Source: Tropicimonas sp. IMCC34011 (GTDB lineage Bacteria; Pseudomonadota; Alphaproteobacteria; Rhodobacterales; Rhodobacteraceae). From it: DNA of 64,000 nucleotides. Each line of letters begins with the position of its first letter. Positions within the stretch are counted from its first letter, which is position 1. Positions 54,584 through 63,593 of the stretch are shown here, one piece after another. The notes under the pieces are model-generated. The model saw only the letters and a list, made by a program, of their open reading frames with translations. It did no database searches and had not been told where the DNA came from. The translations under genes and the position numbers were made by a program. The stretch is taken from assembly GCF_003390865.1 (NCBI RefSeq), contig NZ_QMEJ01000003.1, positions 1 to 64,000 of the forward strand, given 5' to 3'.

Positions 54584-57522
54584 GGGCCGACCTCCTCGGG
54601 CCGTGCCTCATCCGCGATGGTCCATTCCCCATGGCGGGAGAGGTGGTCGTAATCGCCTTCCCGGGCGGTCGTCATCAGGGCGCGGCGGGCGGTGTAGCCC
54701 TGCGCGCGGCGGGCATAGCGCGCGATCAGCCGGTGCAGGCCCTCCCACGCGACGTCGGCGCGGCGCCGGCCTTCCTTGTCGAGCTCCCCGACGTTTCGGT
54801 CCTCGCCGTCCATCTTCAGGTAGGCGAGCGTCGCCACCTCCGCGGCGGGCAGCCCGTCGAACCCGCCACGCTCGAGCAGGGCGGCCGTCAGGGGCAGCTG
54901 GAAGTCGAACGCGGCAACCACCTTCTCGGACGGCACGGTCCCCGTCTTGTAGTCGTAGAGCGCGTATCGCCCGTCCGTCAGCCGGTCCACCCGGTCGGGC
55001 GTCGCGGTCAGGGTGAAGTCCTGCCCGGTGAGCGAGGCCCGGCCCTTGCGTTCCTGAAGCGCAGGTTCCCCGAGGGAGAGCCGCGCGACCTCGGCGGAGG
55101 CGAGCGCGGGGAGGTCGTCCGACAGCTGGGCGGCCCAGACAGCGCGCTCCATCGGCCAGTCCTCCGCCTCGGTCAGCATCTCCTGCGAGATCCGTTCGAG
55201 CACCACGGCGGCCTTTGCAGGATCGCCGCGCCACTCCTCCCGCGCCTTGAGAAACGCTTCCATCATCCTGTGCAGCAGGCTTCCCTTCATCCCGGCATCG
55301 GCAAGCGGAGCCAGCGGAGGCATCGGCTGGAGGCCAAGGATCCGGCGGGCGTAAATCTCGTAGGGGTCGCGGATCAGGCGCTGGACCGAGGTAACGGGCA
55401 GCTCCGTCGGCCGCGCATCCTCCGGTGGGCGCGGGGACGGGCGCTCGGCGGGCGGGACGGTCTCCACGGGCAGATCGAGGGCCTTCGCCTCCGCCAGCAG
55501 CGTCGCGCCTCGCCCGCGCATTCCCTCGAGGGCGGCTTCGCCGGACGGGCCGAGCCCGCCGAGCAGGTTCGTCAGGCGGTTGAGCCAGCGGGAAGGGACC
55601 GTCTCTGCCTCCGCATCCCGGAGCGGCCGGCTGAGCACGACCTCCGCGCCGCAGACCGCCATCTGGTAGTCATGCGCGGCAAGGCCGATCCGGCGTTCCG
55701 GCAGCAGGAGGCCGACCTGGTCCCGCATCACCCGGTTGAGCCAAGGATCGGGGGCAGGGGAGGCGGGCCAGACGCCTTCAGCCAGACCGCCGAGGATGGT
55801 GACGTCGGCACCGCCGACCCGTGCCTCGAGCGTGCCCCAGATCGCGACGCGGGGATCGGCGAGGCGCGGGTCCCGGACGGGAAGGGCCGCGAGCTCGCCA
55901 GCGAGGAGATCCGAGAAGTCCCGCGCGGGCATGGCGCCGCCGGTCTCTCCCGCGTCCAGCAGCATCTCGGCGACCGACCTTGCGGAATATCCGGCGGCCT
56001 GCTCCCAGAGGCCCCCCGATCCCGTCTCTCCGGGGCCGGCCGCCAGCGCCTCGGCGACGGCGAGCTGCGCGGCCATGTGCGTCCCGATGGTTGCTTCGGA
56101 TGGCAGCGCGGACAGATCGGCGAGGCGCTCCGAGACCCACGCCGCCCACGCCGACTGTTCCTCGTCCCGGGCCCATTCGAAGAGGGCGTCCTTACCGGGA
56201 TAGGGCAGGCCCTTCCGTCGCAGCCACGGCTCCAGCCGGCGGACGAGAAGGGTGTGCCTGCGCCGGTTCTCGCCGCCCGTCGCGACGAGCGGATGCTTCA
56301 GAAGCATCAGCAGACCCGCGAGCGGCAGACGCCCCTCGCCCGCGGCCTCGGCGATCTGCCGCAGGAGGCGACCGGGGGCGGACTGGTTCAGCGGGATGCC
56401 GGCGCTGTCATCGGGGCGGATGCCCCAGCGATCGAGCGCAGCGGTGACGCGCCGGCCCAGTAGCCGATCGGGCGTTACCAGTGCCGCGCTCTTGCCCTCG
56501 TCGATGGCGCGGCGGAGGCAGAGCGCGATGGCGGCCGCCTCCGATGCCGGATCCGGCGCCTCGATCAGGGTCAGGCCGGCGGCGGCGCGGTCCAGACCCT
56601 CCAGCTTCGGCCCTTCCTCCATCCAGCGGTCCGAGACGGGAGCCGGACGCAGCGAGAGCGATACGAGCCGCGCCCGCTCCGGCGAGGGGGACTGGATCGC
56701 TGTCCACGGCGAGATCTCTTCCGGCGCGAGGCCGAGCGCGCCGAGGAACGCCGCAAAGCGGTACTGCGGATGATCCTCCGCTTCGGCGGAGGAGGAGAGG
56801 GAAGACCAGACGTCGCGCGGCATGTCGAAGTCGAACCCGGGCAGGATGACGGCGCCGCGGGGCAGGGCGGCGACCGCTTCCATCAGCGCCCGCGTGGTCC
56901 CGCGCGAGCCGGTGGAGCCGGCGACGATGACGGGGTCTTCGGGCGGCCGCTCCGCCCAGCGTCGCTGCAGGGCCTCAACCACCAGACGCCGCCGCGCCTC
57001 GGCGGAGGGCACACGCTCCGCGCCGGTCCCGAAATGATCGAACGCGGCGGAGAGAATGACGAGGCTGCGCTGCCAGTGCGCGGCATGCGCGCCGACATCG
57101 AGGCCTTCGAGCGCTTCACGTGGAACACCTTCACCCGCCATCTCGTCGATCAGCGCGGCGAGACTTTCCGCAAGTCCGTTGGCGGCGGAGGCCGGGGCGA
57201 GGCCGGGATTTGCGTCGATCAGCCGCCGCATGAGTTCGGCAAGTTCGAGCCGAAGGTGCAGCGGGCGCTCGGCGTCCGGCAGATCGGGGAAGCCCGCGTC
57301 GGCCGCGAGATCGGTGATGAGCCGGATGCGCGGGAGCAGCCGCGGCGGCCCCTCCTCGAAGAGAGCCTTCAGCCGGCGCTGCATCCGGCCGGTATTGACG
57401 AAGATCGTGACGCGCGCCCAGTCCTCAGGCGGTGCGCCTGCGAGGCGATCCTCCAGCCCGGCAACCAACGCCGCCGGAAAGTCCACGCCGGGGGGCAGAC
57501 CGAAGACACCGCGCTCAGGCAT
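54580..57522 (-). CDS. addB: AddB helicase-like/nuclease subunit
   Basis: A 980-aa protein. The N-terminal half is a degenerate helicase fold with no usual Walker A (VFGLPPGVDFPAALVAGL at the start), and TRLLPRIRLITDL-like segments follow. The C-terminal nuclease carries YDYKTGTVPSEK. This is the alphaproteobacterial AddB, partner of AddA. The start ATG 57522 is preferred to the longer frame because the upstream part lies in murU. It overlaps murU by 8 nt and addA by 4 nt. Confidence 0.93.
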   Translation of the reverse strand: MPERGVFGLPPGVDFPAALVAGLEDRLAGAPPEDWARVTIFVNTGRMQRRLKALFEEGPPRLLPRIRLITDLAADAGFPDLPDAERPLHLRLELAELMRRLIDANPGLAPASAANGLAESLAALIDEMAGEGVPREALEGLDVGAHAAHWQRSLVILSAAFDHFGTGAERVPSAEARRRLVVEALQRRWAERPPEDPVIVAGSTGSRGTTRALMEAVAALPRGAVILPGFDFDMPRDVWSSLSSSAEAEDHPQYRFAAFLGALGLAPEEISPWTAIQSPSPERARLVSLSLRPAPVSDRWMEEGPKLEGLDRAAAGLTLIEAPDPASEAAAIALCLRRAIDEGKSAALVTPDRLLGRRVTAALDRWGIRPDDSAGIPLNQSAPGRLLRQIAEAAGEGRLPLAGLLMLLKHPLVATGGENRRRHTLLVRRLEPWLRRKGLPYPGKDALFEWARDEEQSAWAAWVSERLADLSALPSEATIGTHMAAQLAVAEALAAGPGETGSGGLWEQAAGYSARSVAEMLLDAGETGGAMPARDFSDLLAGELAALPVRDPRLADPRVAIWGTLEARVGGADVTILGGLAEGVWPASPAPDPWLNRVMRDQVGLLLPERRIGLAAHDYQMAVCGAEVVLSRPLRDAEAETVPSRWLNRLTNLLGGLGPSGEAALEGMRGRGATLLAEAKALDLPVETVPPAERPSPRPPEDARPTELPVTSVQRLIRDPYEIYARRILGLQPMPPLAPLADAGMKGSLLHRMMEAFLKAREEWRGDPAKAAVVLERISQEMLTEAEDWPMERAVWAAQLSDDLPALASAEVARLSLGEPALQERKGRASLTGQDFTLTATPDRVDRLTDGRYALYDYKTGTVPSEKVVAAFDFQLPLTAALLERGGFDGLPAAEVATLAYLKMDGEDRNVGELDKEGRRRADVAWEGLHRLIARYARRAQGYTARRALMTTAREGDYDHLSRHGEWTIADEARPEEVGP

Positions 57523-58204
57523 CTGTGCGCTCAAGCATTGCCTCGGCGAGTGCGATCCCTTCGGGCCGGCCCACATCGCACCAGCCTCCGGGGAAGACGA
57601 TGCCGTGAAGCCGTCCCTCTGCCGCGATCTTGTCCCAGAGCACGTTGAGGGAGAACACGTCCTCCCCGATCGCGGACAGCCCGTCCGGCCGGAGGATCTG
57701 CGCGCCCGTGTAGATGTATCCCGGCCCGCGGGAGAGGCGGCCGTCCGGCGCCAGGGCGAAGTCTCCGGCGCTCGACGTGCCTTCCGCTTGGGCGGGCGGC
57801 ACGAGGAGGAGGAGCGCGTCCATCCGGTCCGGGTCCCACGCGGCCGCGAGGGCCTGAAGGGGGTTCGGTCCGGTCCATATCGCGTCCGAGTTTAGCGTCC
57901 AGACCGGCCCCTCCCCGAGGAGCGGGCGCGCCGCGCGCAGGCCGCCGCCGGTGTCCAGCAGGACCTCCTCGCGGGAGATGGCGACGTCCTCGCCGGCCAG
58001 CGCGTCCTCGATCTGCTGGCCGAGATAGTGCGCGTTCGCAACGATGGGCGCAGCGCCGGCCGCCTGTCCGAGCCCGAGCGCATGGGACAGAAGGGAGCGC
58101 CCGGCGACCTCGACCAGCGGCTTTGGCCGGCTTTTCGTCAGGGCCTTCATCCGCGTGCCGCGCCCGGCGGCGAACAACATCAGAGGGAAGGTATCGTGCC
58201 GCAT
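57515..58204 (-). CDS. murU: N-acetylmuramate-1-phosphate uridylyltransferase (MurU-type)
   Basis: A 229-aa sugar nucleotidyltransferase. The N-terminal signature is LFAAGRGTRMKALTKSRPKPLVEV, then VVNAHYLGQQI-like text and the metal-binding LLDTGGGL and VWTLNSDAIW. Paired with an AmgK-type kinase it makes UDP-MurNAc directly from recycled wall sugar, bypassing the fosfomycin-sensitive route; the pairing is the main support for MurU rather than a mannose-1-phosphate enzyme. It overlaps amgK by 25 nt. Confidence 0.85.
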   Translation of the reverse strand: MRHDTFPLMLFAAGRGTRMKALTKSRPKPLVEVAGRSLLSHALGLGQAAGAAPIVANAHYLGQQIEDALAGEDVAISREEVLLDTGGGLRAARPLLGEGPVWTLNSDAIWTGPNPLQALAAAWDPDRMDALLLLVPPAQAEGTSSAGDFALAPDGRLSRGPGYIYTGAQILRPDGLSAIGEDVFSLNVLWDKIAAEGRLHGIVFPGGWCDVGRPEGIALAEAMLERTDA

Positions 58205-59196
58205 TGTGCCTCCATGCGGGACAGGCGCTCGGCCGTCGGCTCCGGCAGATCCCGCAAGACCAGCTCGCGGATGCGGGCGAGGGCCGGGTGGCCGAGGTCA
58301 CGTTGCAGGTGATCCCAGACGCGGGGAATGAGCGGGATGTACTGCGTCTTGCCGTAATGCAGCGAGAGGCGGGCGAAGACGCCGAGGATCCTCAGGGCGC
58401 GCTGGGCGCCGAGGATGGCGGCGGCGGCCTCGAATTCGTCGGGCTCGAGACCTGTCTTCTCCATGTACCGCTCAGCCATCGCGGTCCTGATCCTCTCCGG
58501 CACATCGCGTCGAGCGTCCTCGAGGAGGGAGACGAGATCATAGACCGGATGAGCGGACATCGCGTCCTGGAAGTCGAGAAGGCCGACCCGCGCCGGCCCC
58601 TCCCGATCCGGAAGCCAGATCAGGTTCGCGGCATGGAAATCCCGCAGGGCGAGGGCCGACGTGTCGTCGGCAAGCGTCCGGACGATCTCTTCCAGCTCCT
58701 GCCGGAGTTCCGAGGCATCGGCCTCTTCCTCTCCGCAGCCGATGCGGTACCAGCGCCAGGGCAGGGCGGCGAGTTCGGCAAGACGGGGGGCATCGTAGGC
58801 CGGCAGACTGTCCGGCGCGGGGTGGCGATGAAGCCCGGCGAGGAGATCGACAGCGGCGGCGTAGAGCTCCTCCTCCTTGTCCGGGTGCGCCTCGACGACG
58901 TGGGTATAGAGTTCGTCCCCGAGGTCTTCGAGAAGAAGGAAGCCGGCGTCCTGGTCCGCCTTCAGGATCGCGGGGGCGGAGAGGCCGAGCGCGGTCAGGT
59001 GACGTGCGATGGCGAGGAAGGGACGGACATCCTCCCCCTTTTCCGGAGGCGCATCCATCAGGACGGCGGTGGAGCCATCCGCTGCCGTCAGCCGGCGGTA
59101 GGAGCGGTTGGAGGCGTCCCCGGCGAGGGGAGCGTTCTCGGCCGCGCCCCATCCTGCGGCGGCGATGAAGTCTCGTGCGGCGTCGCGTCGGCTCAT
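58180..59196 (-). CDS. amgK: Aminoglycoside phosphotransferase-fold sugar kinase (AmgK-type)
   Basis: A 338-aa kinase with the aminoglycoside phosphotransferase fold. The catalytic loop is ALRDFHAANLIW and the metal Asp lies in VGLLDFQDAM. N-terminal SNRSYRRL and the FLLLEDLGD hinge are also conserved. It should phosphorylate MurNAc or GlcNAc at C1, feeding the downstream MurU. It overlaps tsaE by 4 nt and murU by 25 nt. Confidence 0.87.
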   Translation of the reverse strand: MSRRDAARDFIAAAGWGAAENAPLAGDASNRSYRRLTAADGSTAVLMDAPPEKGEDVRPFLAIARHLTALGLSAPAILKADQDAGFLLLEDLGDELYTHVVEAHPDKEEELYAAAVDLLAGLHRHPAPDSLPAYDAPRLAELAALPWRWYRIGCGEEEADASELRQELEEIVRTLADDTSALALRDFHAANLIWLPDREGPARVGLLDFQDAMSAHPVYDLVSLLEDARRDVPERIRTAMAERYMEKTGLEPDEFEAAAAILGAQRALRILGVFARLSLHYGKTQYIPLIPRVWDHLQRDLGHPALARIRELVLRDLPEPTAERLSRMEAQCGTIPSL

Positions 59197-59708
59197 TGGG
59201 CGCTCTCCGGAGCAAGGGTATCTGCGATGCGCTGGGCGCGCGGGCCGTGGGGGGTCAGCCGGACCATCCGCCCCTCACCGTCATGGGACAGCGAGACGCC
59301 GAGCGTGCCGCCGTCGAAGGGACCGCCGCCCAGCCTGTCCGGCCATTCGATCAGGCAGATGTCCCGCCCCATTGCGGCTTCGAGGCCCAGCTCCTCCACC
59401 TCGGACGGATCGCCAAGGCGGTAGAGATCGGCGTGCCAGACCTCTCCGCGCGGAACGGCATAGGTCTGGACGAGAGTGTAGGTCGGGGAGGGGACGTCCT
59501 CGATCGCGCCGCCTTCCACCGCCATCATCGCGTGAAGGATCGCACGGGCGAGGTGGGACTTGCCCGCCCCGATGGGACCCTCGAGCAGCAGCGTGTCCCC
59601 CAGCTGGAGCAGGGCGGCCAGATGCCGGCCCAGGGCCTCCGTCGCATCTGCGTCCGGAAGGGCGATCTGGGGAGAGCGGGAGGGGGCGTGCGCGATCATC
59701 CGGCGCAT
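59193..59708 (-). CDS. tsaE: tRNA threonylcarbamoyladenosine ATPase TsaE
   Basis: A ~171-aa P-loop ATPase needed for t6A37 in tRNA. Walker A is LEGPIGAGKSHLARAI; SPTYTLVQTYAV, the WHADLYRLGD block and the ICLIEWPDRLGG segment are diagnostic. The start is uncertain (ATG 59708 or 59699). The operon tsaE-amgK-murU-addB is typical of Rhodobacteraceae and mixes tRNA, wall-recycling and repair genes. Confidence 0.93.
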   Translation of the reverse strand: MRRMIAHAPSRSPQIALPDADATEALGRHLAALLQLGDTLLLEGPIGAGKSHLARAILHAMMAVEGGAIEDVPSPTYTLVQTYAVPRGEVWHADLYRLGDPSEVEELGLEAAMGRDICLIEWPDRLGGGPFDGGTLGVSLSHDGEGRMVRLTPHGPRAQRIADTLAPESAQ

Positions 59709-59757
59709 GATGACGATGGCGGAGTCCGGCTGCAAGCGGCCGAGGCCCGCCCTTGCC

Positions 59758-61386
59758 TCACTCGGCCGCTTCGGCTTCCGACTGAACGGCGTTCGCACTC
59801 GCGAGCTGGCGCATCCCTCGCGGCTGCGACTTCTCTGCAAAGCCCACGAGGAGTGTCCCGCCGGGAAGCGGCGTGAACCGGCATGACAGGCGCCGGCCGT
59901 CCGTATGAAGCGCAAGCGCGTGACGGGACTGGCGCTCCTTTCCCTCCTCCGCCCCGGCAAATGCCTCCCAATCGGGAGCCTCGGCGCAGAGGCTCTGCCA
60001 ATGGCGCGCGGCGTCCTCCAGCCGGATCTCGCCGAGGTTGTGCTGCGTATCGCACTGCCAGAGCCTGTCATAGGCGACGTTCGACATCAGCAGGCTCCCG
60101 GTCGAGGAGAAGACCGCGATCGCTTCGGACAGCGAATCCACGATGGACTGCCCGAGCTCCAGTTCGGAGCGGAAGCGTCGGGTGATCGCCATTTCGGAGG
60201 TCACGTCGTCGAAGACGAACGCGATGCAGTCACCGGCATGGGGGCGGATGGTGACGCGCAGGGTCCGTCCGTCCGGCAGCGTCCATGTTTCGCTGTGCGA
60301 CCCTGACCGCGCGGCCTCGAGCAGACTGGCGCGCCAGCTTCGGTAATCCTTCTGTTCAGGGATGCGGCGCCGGTCCCGCAGAGCATCGAGGAAGAGCCCG
60401 AGGGAGGGCTTGCCGTCCAGGATGCTCTCGTCCAGCCCGGTGATGAGGGAGAGCGCGGGATTGACCAGGGCGAGGCGCCATTCCCCGTCGAAGATCGCGA
60501 GGCCGGAGGGGATATGCGCGAAGATGGATGCGAGGGTCCGCACGATCCCGTCCCGTCCCCTCTCGGCCGCCACGTGATCGTCCGCCGGCGTGGCGAAGCA
60601 TGTCAGGGTGCCGCCCCATCCGGGAACGGGCGAGGCGCCTTTCGCCTTCGGGGCCCGCCGCACGGTGAGGTCGAAGGCCTGCGCGAGGCCGTCGGGGCCG
60701 GGCAGGCAGACGCGGTGGGGCTGCGAGCCTGAAACCTCGGCGACGCGCTCGAAAAGGCGGGGCAATGGCCATCCGAGCTCCTCGTCCGGGCCGAGCCGGG
60801 TGCGCGCGAGATCGAGATAGGCCGTGTTCGCCCAGCGCACCGCTCCGTCGGGGTCCTCAGTCCAGATCGCCACATGGGAGGTGTTGACGACGGCGCGCAG
60901 GGTCGCGAGTTCAGCCGTCTGCGCGAGGTTCCCGGCCTCTGCCTCGGCGCCGGTGAACGCGTCGAGAGTGATCCGCATCACCCCGTCGAGCCACTCTGCC
61001 TCCAGCGTCGGTCCGCCGACGGAGGGATCCGGGCGAAGGAGGAAGTGGCCGGTTCGGGGAAGTCGCTCGACCCGCTCGGCGAGGCCGGGAAACCGGGGGG
61101 CGAGGCGGGCGGCGAGGCGCGGCCACTCTCCGCCCGCCTCCCGCACGTCGCCGTCATCGATACCGTCCGCCGCCACCCCGTCCAGAAGGCGCCGCGCCGC
61201 GGGCGTCGTATCAATGAGGTCATGCCCGTCGAACAGGAAAACGGCCCGCAGATTGCCGTCCGGCAGGGGCGGCAGCGTCGACCGGCGCCGGGACGGCATG
61301 AGGACCGTGATGAAGACCGCCAGCAGCGCCGAGATCAGGGACGTGCCGACCAGACCAGCCGCCATTGCGATATGCGAGGGAAACAT
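59758..61386 (-). CDS. Membrane-anchored PAS-domain protein without kinase domain
   Basis: A 542-aa protein with one N-terminal transmembrane helix (SHIAMAAGLVGTSLISALLAVFITVLMP). It contains at least three PAS-type regions: around residues 40-170, 185-270 (TSHVAIWTEDPDGAVRWANTAYLDL) and 280-510, the last with AIFDGEWRLALVNPALSLITGLD and AIAVFSSTGSLLMSNVAYDRLW. No histidine kinase, GGDEF or other output domain follows. A perfect CtrA box lies 46 bp before its start. The neighbouring regB is transcribed in the same direction, so it may act with RegB; this is inference. Confidence 0.88.
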   Translation of the reverse strand: MFPSHIAMAAGLVGTSLISALLAVFITVLMPSRRRSTLPPLPDGNLRAVFLFDGHDLIDTTPAARRLLDGVAADGIDDGDVREAGGEWPRLAARLAPRFPGLAERVERLPRTGHFLLRPDPSVGGPTLEAEWLDGVMRITLDAFTGAEAEAGNLAQTAELATLRAVVNTSHVAIWTEDPDGAVRWANTAYLDLARTRLGPDEELGWPLPRLFERVAEVSGSQPHRVCLPGPDGLAQAFDLTVRRAPKAKGASPVPGWGGTLTCFATPADDHVAAERGRDGIVRTLASIFAHIPSGLAIFDGEWRLALVNPALSLITGLDESILDGKPSLGLFLDALRDRRRIPEQKDYRSWRASLLEAARSGSHSETWTLPDGRTLRVTIRPHAGDCIAFVFDDVTSEMAITRRFRSELELGQSIVDSLSEAIAVFSSTGSLLMSNVAYDRLWQCDTQHNLGEIRLEDAARHWQSLCAEAPDWEAFAGAEEGKERQSRHALALHTDGRRLSCRFTPLPGGTLLVGFAEKSQPRGMRQLASANAVQSEAEAAE

Positions 61387-61431
61387 GGTTTGCGACTCCC
61401 GGTATTCATCGGAGTCTTGTCTATAAGGCAG

Positions 61432-61447
61432 TTAACAAGACGTTAAC
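61432..61447. promoter_or_regulatory. CtrA box in front of the PAS gene
   Basis: TTAACAAGACGTTAAC is a perfect TTAA-N7-TTAAC site. It ends 46 bp upstream of the PAS gene's ATG, where it could overlap the promoter. The site is the second such motif in the window after the one in oriC. Confidence 0.7.
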
Positions 61448-61466
61448 TCGTCGCAAATTGCAAAAG

Positions 61467-62867
61467 TCAGGGCCACGCATTGGGTTCGTTCCGGCCGAGG
61501 CCACCGTCTTCCCGGCGCGGGGCGGCGATGGCCGAAACGGGCCAGGTCACCTGCACGCTCGCGCCGTGACGCACCGGCTCGTCGCCCGCATCGAACGTGT
61601 CGCCCGCATTGGAGAATTCCAGCTTCGCTCCGGTTCGCTCCAGAAGCGTCTTCGCGATGAAGAGGCCGAGGCCCATTCCCTCGTATCCCGGACGCCGCGC
61701 ACCGCCAGTTGTCGTGCCGTCGCGCCGCCTTGCGACGAAGGGATCGCCGATCCGCCCGATCAGGTTGGGCGGAAAGCCCGGCCCGTCATCGGTGATGCGC
61801 AGCGTCACGCGCGTCTCCGTCCAGCGCACTTCGATCCAGACGCGAGTGGCGGCGAAATCCACCGCGTTCTGGATCAGGTTGCGCAGACCGTGGATGATTT
61901 CCGGCCGTCTCAGGATCACGGGTTGCCGCGGATCGGCACCCGGCGCCGGCGCGCAGTCGATTGCGATGTCCTTGCCGCGCTTCTCGTGCGGCTCCGCGGC
62001 TTCCCGCAGCACCCCGTCGAGCGGCGCCTGCCGGACATGGAGGTCGTCCTTCCCGGCCCGGCCCATCGACCGCAGGATATCCCGGCACCGGTCGGCCTGC
62101 TCGCCGATGAGGCGCGCGTCCTCGCCGTGTGCGGTGCTCCCCAGCTCGTCCACCAGCTCGGAGCTGACGAGCTTGATGGTGGCAAGCGGCGTGCCCAGCT
62201 CGTGCGCCGCCGCCGCGACGACGCCGCCGAGATCGGTCAGCTTCTGCTCACGGGCGAGGGCCATCTGCGTGGCGAGGAGGGCATCGGACATCGACTGGAT
62301 CTCCCCCGAGACCTGGCGCACGAAGCCCGCGACGAAGCCGACGCCGATGACCGTCGCCGCCCAGAACCCGAAGAGGAAGAGGATCGGCAGGTGCAGCACC
62401 TCCCCGCCCTCGCTGCGAATCGGCAGGTAGACGAAGGCCAGGACCGTCAGCAGCGCCGTCGCCGCCGCTCCGATCATCAAGGCGGAGTCGAGCCGGAGCG
62501 CCGTGGCCGCGATCGTCACGGGCGCCAGCATCAGGAGCGCGAAGGGATTGTTGAGCCCGCCCGACAGCATCAGCAGAAAGCCAAGCTGCACCACGTCGAA
62601 CATCAGCGTGAGGACCGTTTCCCCCTCGGTCAGGCGCGTCGTTTCCGGGTAGAGGAAGATCGCGAGGAGATTGGCGAGGACGGCCGTGCCGATTGCGGCG
62701 TAGCAAAGGAGCACCGGAAGCTCGAGGCCGAAGGCGCGCCGGCCGACCTCGATCGCCGCGATCTGGCCGAGGATCGCGATCCAGCGCAGAACGATCAGCG
62801 TCCTGAGACGAATGCGGTTCGTCTCCTCGCCGAAGCTGTCGAAGAGATCGGCTGACGGATCTGCCAT
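61467..62867 (-). CDS. regB: Redox-sensing histidine kinase RegB/PrrB
   Basis: A 466-aa membrane kinase with six helices in the first ~185 residues. The quinone-site motif GGLNNPF lies at 103-109, the H-box at VAAAAHELGTPLATIKL with His222, the redox cysteine at Cys261 (ADRCRDIL), and the ATP-binding domain has NLIQNAVDFA, DDGPGFP and GMGLGLFIAK. It phosphorylates RegA, encoded divergently. The protein controls respiration, nitrogen and photosynthesis genes in relatives. Confidence 0.96.
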   Translation of the reverse strand: MADPSADLFDSFGEETNRIRLRTLIVLRWIAILGQIAAIEVGRRAFGLELPVLLCYAAIGTAVLANLLAIFLYPETTRLTEGETVLTLMFDVVQLGFLLMLSGGLNNPFALLMLAPVTIAATALRLDSALMIGAAATALLTVLAFVYLPIRSEGGEVLHLPILFLFGFWAATVIGVGFVAGFVRQVSGEIQSMSDALLATQMALAREQKLTDLGGVVAAAAHELGTPLATIKLVSSELVDELGSTAHGEDARLIGEQADRCRDILRSMGRAGKDDLHVRQAPLDGVLREAAEPHEKRGKDIAIDCAPAPGADPRQPVILRRPEIIHGLRNLIQNAVDFAATRVWIEVRWTETRVTLRITDDGPGFPPNLIGRIGDPFVARRRDGTTTGGARRPGYEGMGLGLFIAKTLLERTGAKLEFSNAGDTFDAGDEPVRHGASVQVTWPVSAIAAPRREDGGLGRNEPNAWP

Positions 62868-62976
62868 GTCGCGTCTCCGGTCGGGGTGCGGGGGCGGGGG
62901 TCCGGCAAGGGTAAGGCCGGGCGCGGGCGGCGTCCATGGCCGGGCACATCGGGCGCTCCCGCGACCGTAGGCCCGT

Positions 62977-63004
62977 TTGACCCCGGCCCTCGAGGTGCTA
63001 GGAC
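62977..63004 (+). promoter_or_regulatory. Possible promoter of regA
   Basis: TTGACC (62977-62982) is followed after 16 nt by TAGGAC (62999-63004), 35 nt before the regA start codon in the 171-nt regB-regA gap. Confidence 0.4.
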
Positions 63005-63038
63005 ATGATGCAGCACCTTAAACAAAGGACCGCGAGCC

Positions 63039-63593
63039 ATGAGCGAGCGTGAAGTGCCGGAGATCGGGCCCGATCCTTCCCTCCTGATCGTCGATGACGA
63101 CGAGGCGTTCCTCCGGCGTCTTGCGCGCGCGATGGAAAAGCGCGGCTTCCAGGTGGAGCTGGCGCTGAGCGTGGCTGAAGGCAAGGCGCAGGCGAGCGCG
63201 AAGCCCCCGGCCTATGCCGTGGTGGATCTGCGCCTCGAGGACGGCAACGGCCTCGACGTGGTGGAGGCGATCCGGGAAAAGCGCCCCGATGCAAAGGTGG
63301 TGGTCCTGACAGGCTACGGCGCCATCGCGACGGCGGTGGCTGCGGTGAAGATCGGCGCGACGGATTACCTCTCGAAGCCTGCCGACGCGAACGACGTGAC
63401 GGCCGCCCTTCTTTCGGGGTCCGGCGATCTTCCGCCCCCTCCCGACAACCCTATGTCCGCGGACCGGGTGCGCTGGGAGCATATTCAGCGGGTCTATCAG
63501 CTCTGCGACCGCAACGTGAGCGAGACGGCCCGGCGGCTCAACATGCATCGCCGCACCCTTCAGCGCATCCTCGCAAAGCGCAGCCCCAAGTGA
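63039..63593 (+). CDS. regA: Redox response regulator RegA/PrrA
   Basis: A 184-aa response regulator. The receiver has IVDDDEAF, phospho-acceptor Asp63 (VVDLRLEDGNG), Thr91 (VVLTGYGAIA) and Lys113 (YLSKPADAND). The DNA-binding part after the proline linker (LPPPPDNPMSADRVRWEHI) ends with the Fis-type helix-turn-helix NVSETARRLNMHRRTLQRIL, nearly invariant in the family. It is the partner of RegB. The stop overlaps the next gene's GTG by 4 nt. Confidence 0.97.
   Translation: MSEREVPEIGPDPSLLIVDDDEAFLRRLARAMEKRGFQVELALSVAEGKAQASAKPPAYAVVDLRLEDGNGLDVVEAIREKRPDAKVVVLTGYGAIATAVAAVKIGATDYLSKPADANDVTAALLSGSGDLPPPPDNPMSADRVRWEHIQRVYQLCDRNVSETARRLNMHRRTLQRILAKRSPK

Noticed and set aside
57112-57127. 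parS-like CGCTTCACGTGGAACA inside addB
   Set aside because: It has three mismatches to the 16-bp parS consensus and is not a perfect palindrome. Two perfect sites are present near parAB, so this is more likely chance within a coding region.
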